DNA from: Mytilus edulis | Taxonomy: Eukaryota > Mollusca > Bivalvia > Mytilida > Mytilidae | Direction: 5' to 3' | DNA length: 64,000 nt | NCBI RefSeq assembly: GCF_963676685.1 | Contig: NC_092347.1 | Location: forward strand, 85,190,592-85,254,591 | In this document: piece after piece, positions 38,099-49,710 of the stretch | How positions within the stretch are numbered: the stretch's first letter is position 1 | Layout: the number at the start of each line of letters is the position of its first letter | Notes under the pieces: model-generated | What the model saw: the letters and a program-made list of their open reading frames with translations, nothing else | Told to the model about the DNA's origin: nothing | Database searches by the model: none | Translations under genes and position numbers: made by a program

Positions 38099-41000
38099 TC
38101 GTTGCGTGGGGTATAAAAATAGCAATAAAACACTGTTCCTATGCTTTTTTGTGTGTTTTTTGCTGTGCATGTACTGAAAGATACCCCATGTCATTTGTTT
38201 TTCTATTAAACTCATTAACATATAATTGTACAACTTTCTGATCATCAAAATGATATGAGGTTAAAAGTAAGGTATCATGTATCATAATTCTCAGTACACT
38301 TTTTAGCAACACAAACATAAGGATAAAATATCTACCAATTTAAAATAAAAAATGAGGAACAAAAATAAGAATTAAGAGTACCATATTGTACTAGTTACTA
38401 CCTGACTACAGTAAAGAAAAGGCACAATAACTTATTTTAGTATTATTATATGGTTAATGGATGGGAATCTTTATTATTTTCCATATAAACGACAATAAAG
38501 ACAACAACACCCATCAATTACCGCATGGTGATTAATTTATTGTGGTCGACATGTTTCGCCAACAAGCGTGGCGTCTTCAGGACAATATTATACATGAAAT
38601 CAAACAGTGAAGTACAAATTTTGCGGTTGTGCGGTTTGCCTGAACAATAGAGGTTGTTATGATGACGTTATAGATATAAATAGAAAGTGAAAGTGAAAGT
38701 AAAATAAGAATCTAGTATAGTTAAAAGAGAAAGTTAGTCAATAAAGTTATTAACGATGTGGTTATCTGCTATTCTTGCACGTCTGTGTAGTGGTCCTCAT
38801 AGAAGTTTCTAGTGGTAATAATGTAGAAATGATGGAAGTAGCTCATAAAATGTCAGTTCATTTCCAAATTGGACAACACCCCATTGGCCATCCCGTACCA
38901 ATTCAACTGGCTTCGCTCCGAGGGAGGTACTGCTTCCATTGAGTTGGTAAAAGGTGAAGTGTGTGATCGCCGCAATTTTGGGAATTGTAAATCTTGGTAG
39001 ATGTGTTCATAAAAATTAACTTTGCTAATAAAATGTTCGTGGATGAAGCTTTTCTTTATAAATATGTTTTGTGGTTTATGTGGTTCATCTTGGTTCTGGT
39101 TCCTTCCTTTTTTCTCTAAGTAAAATGCCTGGTATTCCGAATTTCTTTGACTCTGTGTACTTATGTATGGTATGTAAATCTTCAGTGATGGACTGCTTCT
39201 TCTTTGTATGTTTAAATTTTGGTGGTTGCTTCTGTTTCCAAATCTCTCCTCATTTTTTCTCCTAACTGGTAATTTTCGGCAACGGATCGAGAACTCTTTA
39301 AATGGTCCGGTATTTCGTTCATGCTGTGTGGTTGTTAGGTACAACGCTAGTTTGGCAAAGGTGGATCCTCTCGGATGCAGGGGTTCACAGTAAAAAAGTA
39401 AACTTTAACTTGGTAATGGTGAACCAACACCTGAAGTGGTTATCGTGCGGTTGGGTAATAGCGGGTGGATACCACTCGGTATTCACAGTTGTCTTTCACT
39501 ATAAAAGCAAATAAACGACAATAAAGACAACAACACCCATCAATTACCGCATGGTGATTAATTTATTGTGGTCGACATGTTTCGCCAACAAGCGTGGCGT
39601 CTTCAGGACAATATTATACATGAAATCAAACAGTGAAGTACAAATTTTGCGGTTGTGCGGTTTGCCTGAACAATAGAGGTTGTTATGACGACGTTATAGA
39701 TATAAATAGAAAGTGAAAGTGAAAGTAAAATAAGAATCTAGTATAGTTAAAAGAGAAAGTTAGTCAATAAAGTTATTAACGATGTGGTTATCTGCTATTC
39801 TTGCACGTCTGTGTAGTGGTCCTCATAGAAGTTTCTAGTGGTAATAATGTAGAAATGATGGAAGTAGCTCATAAAATGTCAGTTCATTTCCAAATTGGAC
39901 AACACCCCATTGGCCATCCCGTACCAATTCAACTGGCTTCGCTCCGAGGGAGGTACTGCTTCCATTGAGTTGGTAAAAGGTGAAGTGTGTGATCGCCGCA
40001 ATTTTGGGAATTGTAAATCTTGGTAGATGTGTTCATAAAAATTAACTTTGCTAATAAAATGTTCGTGGATGAAGCTTTTCTTTATAAATATGTTTTGTGG
40101 TTTATGTGGTTCATCTTGGTTCTGGTTCCTTCCTTTTTTCTCTAAGTAAAATGCCTGGTATTCCGAATTTCTTTGACTCTGTGTACTTATGTATGGTATG
40201 TAAATCTTCAGTGATGGACTGCTTCTTCTTTGTATGTTTAAATTTTGGTGGTTGCTTCTGTTTCCAAATCTCTCCTCATTTTTTCTCCTAACTGGTAATT
40301 TTCGGCAACGGATCGAGAACTCTTTAAATGGTCCGGTATTTCGTTCATGCTGTGTGGTTGTTAGGTACAACGCTAGTTTGGCAAAGGTGGATCCTCTCGG
40401 ATGCAGGGGTTCACAGTAAAAAAGTAAACTTTAACTTGGTAATGGTGAACCAACACCTGAAGTGGTTATCGTGCGGTTGGGTAATAGCGGGTGGATACCA
40501 CTCGGTATTCACAGTTGTCTTTCACTATAAAAGCAAATAAACGACAATAAAGACAACAACACCCATCAATTACCGCATGGTGATTAATTTATTGTGGTCG
40601 ACATGTTTCGCCAACAAGCGTGGCGTCTTCAGGACAATATTATACATGAAATCAAACAGTGAAGTACAAATTTTGCGGTTGTGCGGTTTGCCTGAACAAT
40701 AGAGGTTGTTATGACGACGTTATAGATATAAATAGAAAGTGAAAGTGAAAGTAAAATAAGAATCTAGTATAGTTAAAAGAGAAAGTTAGTCAATAAAGTT
40801 ATTAACGATGTGGTTATCTGCTATTCTTGCACGTCTGTGTAGTGGTCCTCATAGAAGTTTCTAGTGGTAATAATGTAGAAATGATGGAAGTAGCTCATAA
40901 AATGTCAGTTCATTTCCAAATTGGACAACACCCCATTGGCCATCCCGTACCAATTCAACTGGCTTCGCTCCGAGGGAGGTACTGCTTCCATTGAGTTGGT

Positions 41001-44000
41001 AAAAGGTGAAGTGTGTGATCGCCGCAATTTTGGGAATTGTAAATCTTGGTAGATGTGTTCATAAAAATTAACTTTGCTAATAAAATGTTCGTGGATGAAG
41101 CTTTTCTTTATAAATATGTTTTGTGGTTTATGTGGTTCATCTTGGTTCTGGTTCCTTCCTTTTTTCTCTAAGTAAAATGCCTGGTATTCCGAATTTCTTT
41201 GACTCTGTGTACTTATGTATGGTATGTAAATCTTCAGTGATGGACTGCTTCTTCTTTGTATGTTTAAATTTTGGTGGTTGCTTCTGTTTCCAAATCTCTC
41301 CTCATTTTTTCTCCTAACTGGTAATTTTCGGCAACGGATCGAGAACTCTTTAAATGGTCCGGTATTTCGTTCATGCTGTGTGGTTGTTAGGTACAACGCT
41401 AGTTTGGCAAAGGTGGATCCTCTCGGATGCAGGGGTTCACAGTAAAAAAGTAAACTTTAACTTGGTAATGGTGAACCAACACCTGAAGTGGTTATCGTGC
41501 GGTTGGGTAATAGCGGGTGGATACCACTCGGTATTCACAGTTGTCTTTCACTATAAAAGCAAATAAACAACAATAAAGACAACAACACCCATCAATTACC
41601 GCATGGTGATTAATTTATTGTGGTCGACATGTTTCGCCAACAAGCGTGGCGTCTTCAGGACAATATTATACATGAAATCAAACAGTGAAGTACAAATTTT
41701 GCGGTTGTGCGGTTTGCCTGAACAATAGAGGTTGTTATGACGACGTTATAGATATAAATAGAAAGTGAAAGTGAAAGTAAAATAAGAATCTAGTATAGTT
41801 AAAAGAGAAAGTTAGTCAATAAAGTTATTAACGATGTGGTTATCTGCTATTCTTGCACGTCTGTGTAGTGGTCCTCATAGAAGTTTCTAGTGGTAATAAT
41901 GTAGAAATGATGGAAGTAGCTCATAAAATGTCAGTTCATTTCCAAATTGGACAACACCCCATTGGCCATCCCGTACCAATTCAACTGGCTTCGCTCCGAG
42001 GGAGGTACTGCTTCCATTGAGTTGGTAAAAGGTGAAGTGTGTGATCGCCGCAATTTTGGGAATTGTAAATCTTGGTAGATGTGTTCATAAAAATTAACTT
42101 TGCTAATAAAATGTTCGTGGATGAAGCTTTTCTTTATAAATATGTTTTGTGGTTTATGTGGTTCATCTTGGTTCTGGTTCCTTCCTTTTTTCTCTAAGTA
42201 AAATGCCTGGTATTCCGAATTTCTTTGACTCTGTGTACTTATGTATGGTATGTAAATCTTCAGTGATGGACTGCTTCTTCTTTGTATGTTTAAATTTTGG
42301 TGGTTGCTTCTGTTTCCAAATCTCTCCTTATTTTTTCTCCGTATCTGGTAATTTTCGGCAACGGATCGAGAACTCTTTAAATGGTCCGGTATTTCGTTCA
42401 TGCTGTGTGGTTGTTAGGTACAACGCTAGTTTGGCAAAGGTGGATCCTCTCGGATGCAGGGGTTCACAGTAAAAAAGTAAACTTTAACTTTTATTTTCCA
42501 TATAATTAACAATTACCCTTAATTCAGAAATTATTGCATGCATTTATTATTACAATTTTGTTATTTCAAACTAAAATGCGATTTTACTTTTTGCAATATT
42601 AAGAAAAATCCTGTTTAATTCATATAAAAATTTTCAGTATGTGAGTTTAAGTTATTGCAATTAGAACCCTGTCGCATTCATCGCAATAATAAAACATCAC
42701 AAAATTTTCTGAATTAACAGTAACCTATGAGGGGAGGTGCATGACCCCAATCCCCACAAACAGACCAGTTACCAAATATCAAAAGCCTATGTTTAAGAAT
42801 TAAAATATATATATATTCTAAGCACATAAATATCCTCAAAATTAGATAAATTATATTGTGATTTTTTTATTATATCTTTACTTGTTAACCATGTCAAAGT
42901 GACAGCTTAAAATGGCATTCATGATTTTGCACAACTACAGAATTGTAAAATATCAACATGATTATATTTTCAATTATACTGAAAGTCAGCATTAAGGTTA
43001 ATGCTCTTTCCTGCCTATCATTATGATATCATTATACCGGAAAAACTCTCATCAAACACTTGCCTTGTTAAAGAGTAAGATGAAAATTTTATCACCCTGT
43101 AAAGTAACATTCAATATCTAATCTTGGGAATCTATCTTAGTAGTACATTTGATAGTCACAATGACTGCTAAATGCTTAACACAACCCCTAAGGCCCTTAA
43201 ACTATTAAAATCCAACAACCATCTTATCCTATATACATAAACATTTAACTTTTTATTAAAATGAAAAGTTTTATTATCAATAAATTTTAATGTATTTTAT
43301 ATTTAAGTACACAGATACCACAGCGATGTTCAACCAATCAGAAAATAAATAATTTGCCCTATAATGACTACTATATGGCAATAAAGTCTAAACATATAGC
43401 AATAATAGTCCAACTTTATAGTAATAAAAGTCCAACTTTATAATATATCAAGAATCTGTCCATACTACACGAATGCCCCACTCACAATATCATTTTCTAT
43501 GTTCAGTGGACTGTGAAATTGGGGTCAAACTCTAATTTTGCATTAAAATTAGAAAGATCATATTATAGGGAACATGTGTACTAAGTTTCAAGTTTATTGG
43601 ACCTCAACTTCATCAAAAACTACCTTGACCAAAAACCTTAACCTGAAGCAGGACAGACGGATGGACAACCAGATCCACTGACCAGAAAACATAATGCACA
43701 TAAATGGGGCTTAATAAAGGGTGCATAAGAATATGAAGATGTGTTTACTAAGTTCCTTCTTCCTTGATACTTATATATCCATGATGGTTGACTCTTTATG
43801 AGCTTTATGTTTTGTGATTTTGACTTACAGCTAGGTAACCTCAATCTCTCTCTGATTTTGACTTACAGCTAGGTAACCTCGATCTCTCTCTGATTTTGAC
43901 TAACAGCTAGGTAACCTCGATCTCTCTGATTTTGACTAACAGCTAGGTAACCTCGATCTCTCTCTGATTTTGACTTACAGCTAGGTAACCTTGATCTCTC

Positions 44001-47000
44001 TGATTTTGACTAACAGCTAGGTAACCTTGATCTCTCTGATTTTGACTAACAGCTAGGTAACCTTGATCTCTCTGATTTTGACTAACAGCTAGGTAACCTC
44101 GATCTCTCTCTGATTTTGACTTACAGCTAGGTAACCTCGATCTCTCTCTGATTTTGACTTACAGCTAGGTAACCTTGATCTCTCTGATTGTGACTAACAG
44201 CTAGGTAAGTTAACCTTGATCTCACTCTGATTTTGACTTACAGCTAGGTAACCTCGATCTCTCTGATTTTGACTTACAGCTAGGTAACCTCGATCTCTCT
44301 CTGATTGTGACTAACAGCTAGGTAACCTCGATCCCTCTCTGATTGTGACTAACAGCTAGGTAACCTCCATCTCTCTCTGATTTTGACTAACAGCTAGGTA
44401 ACCTCGATCTCTCTCTGATTTTGACTAACAGCTAGGTAACCTCGATCTCTCTGATTTTGACTTACAGCTAGGTAACCTCGATCTCTCTGATTTTGACTTA
44501 CAGCTAGGTAACCTTGATCTCTCTGATTTTGGCTTACAGCTAGCTAACCTCGATCTCTCTGATTTTGACTTACAGCTAGGTAACCTCGATCTCTCTCTGA
44601 TTTTGACTTACAGCTAGGTAACCTCGATCTCTCTGATTTTCACTTACAGCTAGGTAACCTCGATCTCTCTGATTTTGACTTACAGCTAGGTAACCTTGAT
44701 CTCTCTGATTTTGACTTACAGCTAGGTAACCTCCATCTCACTCTGATTTTGACTTACAGTTAGGTTACCTCGATCTCTCTCTGATTGTGACTAACAGCTA
44801 GGTAACCTCCATCTCTCTCTGATTTTGACTAACAGCTAGGTAACCTCGATCTCTCTCTGATTTTGACTAACAGCTAGGTAACCTCGATCTCTCTGATTTT
44901 GACTTACAGCTAGGTAACCTCGATCTCTCTGATTTTGACTTACAGCTAGGTAACCTTGATCTCTCTGATTTTGGCTTACAGCTAGCTAACCTCGATCTCT
45001 CTGATTTTGACTTACAGCTAGGTAACCTCGATCTCTCTCTGATTTTGACTTACAGCTAGGTAACCTCGATCTCTCTGATTTTCACTTACAGCTAGGTAAC
45101 CTCGATCTCTCTGATTTTGACTTACAGCTAGGTAACCTTGATCTCTCTGATTTTGACTTACAGCTAGGTAACCTCCATCTCACTCTGATTTTGACTTACA
45201 GTTAGGTTACCTCGATCTCTCTCTGATTTTGACTTACAGCTAGGTAACCTTGATCGCTCTCTGATTTTGACTTACAGCTAGGTAACCTCGATCTCTCTCT
45301 GATTTTGACTTACAGCTAGGTAACCTCGATCTCTCTGATTTTGACTTACAGCTAGGTAACCTCGATCTCTCTGATTTTGACTTACAGCTAGGTAACCTCG
45401 ATCTCTCTCTGATTTTGACTTACAGCTAGGTAACCTCAATCTCTCTGATTTTGACTTACAGCTAGGTAACCTCAATCTCTCTGATTTTGACTTACAGCTA
45501 GGTAACCTCGATCTCTCTCCATTAAGTCTGCTAGTCGGTTCAATAGAAGTCCTCTGTGAGCAGCATCCATCCTTCTCCATGGTGATCCCAGTCGGAAAGC
45601 CTCTTTTGCTGCATTAACTGCTTTATCTACATCAGCCTGTTGTAAAAGATGACCAAATTATAATCATACATTCTACTTATGTCTTTTTCCACCTCTTTTT
45701 GTTCCATAAAAAGTATGCCTAGCTATCTTTATTATGAAATGAGATTAGATACTTAATCATTTCATTCTTATTCAATTAATGGTCATGATAGAAGTATATG
45801 ATCCTGAAAAATTTCAGCAAATAAAACATTTCTAAAAAAATTGATTATGTGCATTGTAAACAAATAATTAAGAAAAGAGTGTGATATGGGTTTTGCTCAT
45901 TGTTCAATGATATCGGACCAGTCACTATTACTTAGTTGGTTCGTTCCAGGTCATCTGGTCTCAAAACTTTTATTTTGTTTTGTTTTGATAAAATCTCTGT
46001 GATTATCATTTTTTCTATCAAACCTTAGTGATTACCCTGTCGCCTTCAAATCTGTTTTAGTAATCTTCCAGTGTTTCCTTCAGATTTTTGTAATTACCCT
46101 GTATCCCAGGCCATTCAATAGGAGGCGGTACCCGGTACTTTTATTCTCCTATGCTACTGATAAGTATCGCCTGAATTCAGGAATTTTTATATAAGATGTT
46201 CATTGAATACATTGAAAAGTACCACCTACAAATAGGAATGTACCGGTCAACATGAAAGATAATGAAACCCCTGGACTCTCCTTCAAATCTCTCCTATTAC
46301 CCTACCTCCTTCAGATTTCTGTGATTACTGTGTCTCCTTCAAATCTCTCTTATTACCCTATCTCCTTCAGATTTCTGAGATTACCCTGTCTCATTCAAAT
46401 CCCTCCTATTATCCTACCTCCTTCAGATTTCTGTGATTACATTGTCTCTATCTAACCTGTTGTTACCTTGTTTCATTCAAAATTTATCTAATACAGTTGT
46501 CTATGTCATGCAAAACATGTGAATACCAAAGAGAACTTTGTGAATACCTTGTTTTATTCAAACATTTGTGAATACCTGGCTTCATTTAAAACCTTTGTGA
46601 TTACCTACCTTATTTCATTCAAACATATGTCATTACCTTGTCTTCTTAACCTTGACTCCTATGAACCTGTTATAACCTTTTCTCCATAACCTTGACCCCT
46701 TTTAATCTGTTATTATCTTGTCTCCTTCAGCCACATAACAGATGACCTTCTCTCCATAACCTTGACACCTATGAACCTGTTATTACCTTTCTCCATGAAC
46801 TTGACCCCTTTGAACCTGTTATTACCTTGTCTCCTTCAGTAACTTCATAGATGACCTGCTCTCCATAACCTTAACCCATATGAACCTGTTATTACCTTGT
46901 CTCCCTAACCTTGACCCCTATGAACCTTGTCTCCCTAACCTTGAACCCTATGAACCTGTTATTACCTTGTCTCCTTCAGCCACATCACAGATGACCTCCC

Positions 47001-49679
47001 CTGTTGATGGATTGATTGATTGAAAGGTTTTTCCACTGACGGAATCTACAAACTCATTGTTGATGAAAATCTGAAAATATAATTATTTTTGTTTCAAGTT
47101 TTGTGTCTTTTAAATTCATTACACCCCATGTAATGAATAAATCATTACATGCATACTTAAGTACATTAACAGTATTTTTCTTCAGACAAAATAATCAGCA
47201 TTCCTTTTCTACAAATGCATACCAGACCATTAAGATTTAACTCTTAACCTTACTAATAACCTTCAATATCACTAACCTAGAACAAACCTCATTCATACCC
47301 AGACTATAAATGAACCCCTAAAGTAAGAGAAGAAAAAACTGATTAAAGTTTTTTGGTGATCCTGTGCACTTATCAAAATTAACTGAGCATGAGTGTGAAT
47401 ATGTTGCTTGTTGAATTAGCATGTTTAGTTGTTGTAATCGATATTTTTATTCATAAATTCACTTATGGGTGCATTATATTTGTGCATAAAAATCATTACA
47501 TTTGCATGCATTATTTTATGATTAAATTTCGAGAATATATCACGATTTATTTCTTCTTATATTATGCATAATATAGTAAAAAGATCAGGATGTAATAACA
47601 AGTACAAAAAATATGGGTCTTGAATTTTAAATAAATTAGCGATTTGGTCCAATTCAATAATGTTACTAGTAAATAAAATAGTATCTTTGACACGTACTGT
47701 AAAACTGAATTTAATTCAAAAACCCTTAATATAAAATTGTGCATATGTTACACTTTTCTGAATTAATTAAATAATTCATCCCAAAATTAGTACAACACAG
47801 GGTTGAAATCCAATTAAAAAAATGCAGTTGGGCTGTTCAAACAAAGCATTTACTGTTCTATAGAAATGCATAACAATATACTGTTTTAGTTTATAATTAT
47901 AATAATATACTCAGGCACACATTGTGTGAAACAAGAGCATCATGATATATATAGTATACAAAATAATAAATTGGTCAATAAATATGACAAAGAAATCAAA
48001 ACACAACAGTTTTATCACTACTGGTGAAAAAGAGGATTTCAGTACATTCAGGACAGTACTATCGTGCGTAGAATAATATGATAAAGAAATGTCTCGCTTT
48101 TTTGTAATTTTGATTTTGATTATGTAAATGTTGTTTTTGAGTCATAACATATGTACTAACCAGCATTCTATGCTTGACTGACAACTGGCAAACATGATTT
48201 TTTACTTTGAACTCAGTCAGCCATCATTCCTGGGACATTTGTACTCAATATTATATCATTGTAAACCAATATCATTCTTAAATAAAATTAAAACGACCTT
48301 CATGTTTAACTACCAAATAGACCATGGAGACAAATTCTAAATATAAGGTATACATGTTTATGAACAAGAGTGCACACCCTGAAATGTCTCGCCTTCTATA
48401 CTAATCATTGATATTATGTTGATAGTCCTAAGTATAAAGCTAAGCTTTATTACAACTGTCACATAAACGTAACATTAACCAAGATAACTAAACAAAAACC
48501 AATGAACCTTGAAAATGAGGTCAAGGTCAGATGAACCATGCCAGGCAGACATGTACAGCTAACAATGCTTCTATACAACATATATAGATGACCCATTACT
48601 TATAGTTTAAGAAAAATAGACCAAAACACAAAAACTTAACACTTTGCAATGAACCTTGAAAATGAGGTCACGGTCAAATAAAAGCTGCCCAACTGACATA
48701 AAGATCATAAAATATTTCCATACACCAAATATAGTTGACCTATGGCATATAGTATTAGATAAAAAGACCAAAACTCAAAAACATAACTTTGACCACTGAA
48801 CCATGAAAATGAGGTCAATGTCACATGACATCTGCCCACTAGACATGTACACCTTACAATCATTCCATACAACAAATATAGTAGACCTATTGCGTATAGT
48901 ATGAGAAAAACAGACCAAAACACAAAAATTTAACTATAACCATTGAACCATGAAAATGAGGTCAAGGTCAGATGACACCTGCCAGTTGGATATGTACACC
49001 TTACAGTCCTTCCATACACCAAATATACTAGCCCTATTGCTAATAGTATCGATCTGAGATATGGACTTGACCACCAAAACTTAACCTTGTTCACTGATCC
49101 ATGAAATGAGGTCGATGTCAAGTGAAAACTGTCTGACAGACATGAGGACCTTGCAAGGTACTCACATATCAAATATAGTTATCCTTCTACTTATAATAAG
49201 AGAGAATTCAACATTACAAAAAATTTGAACCTTTTTTTCAAGTGGTCACTGAACCATGAAAATGAGGTCAAGGACATTGGACATGTAACTGACAGAAACT
49301 TCGTAACATGAAGCATCTATATACAAAGTATGAAGCATCCAGGTCTTCCACCTTCTAAAATACAAAGCTTTTAAGAAGTGAGCTAACACCGCCGCTGCCG
49401 CCGCCGGATCACTATCCCTATGTCAAGCTTTCTGCAATAAAAGTTGCAGGCTCGACAATAAACCAAGTACTTCCCAACTAAAAGACTGTGCTGGTTTTAA
49501 CTATCTAATAATTTAAAGTTTATTTAAAGAAACATTGCATTCTTTCTGCTGAATCACTACAACATAAATGTCAGCTGCAGATTAATATCATTTTAAGCTG
49601 GGTTTTTATAAGCCTGTCAAAATTTTGATGGGACGTATTATGGTATACAAATGTCCGGTGTCCATCCGTCTGTCTGTCT

Positions 49680-49710
<31 letters not shown>

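Larger units (their letters stand above)
38489..42490 (-). mobile_element. Tetrameric ~1026-bp retroelement array with hammerhead-like motifs
   Basis: Units start at 38489, 39515, 40541 and 41567; three are full and the fourth stops at 42490 after 924 bp. The whole array is flanked by a perfect 15-bp direct repeat, TTATTTTCCATATAA, at 38474-38488 and 42491-42505. It therefore looks like one insertion, not local duplication. On the minus strand each unit has a short ORF, then about 300 bp of AT-rich sequence, then a hammerhead-type fold close to the unit end. The incomplete unit is the 5' one in this orientation, fitting 5' truncation in target-primed reverse transcription. Penelope-like elements and retrozymes are known carriers of hammerhead motifs with tandem organisation. 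No reverse transcriptase is present, so the array is non-autonomous. Confidence 0.8.

Noticed and set aside
37224-38133. Repeated 69-77-aa minus-strand ORFs
   Set aside because: They arise from 169-bp units of a pearl-like element; the same frame overlaps from unit to unit and has no independent coding signal.
38853-41396. Three identical 163-aa ORFs as conserved genes
   Set aside because: They open at TTG, carry a shared 1-bp deletion relative to unit 4, and are identical only because the units are recent copies.
39071-42472. Plus-strand ORFs of 61-107 aa repeated every 1026 bp
   Set aside because: They are antisense to the array ORF and follow from unit identity.
43824-45519. CRISPR-like array of 36/38-bp repeats
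   Set aside because: Units are contiguous with no unique spacers, and the unit is an exon/donor junction of a eukaryotic gene.
45278-45580. 100-aa ORF with repeated [12 protein letters not shown] and [12 protein letters not shown] motifs
   Set aside because: It starts in the wrong frame of ALDH exon 3 and runs into the minisatellite; it is a by-product of the tandem units.
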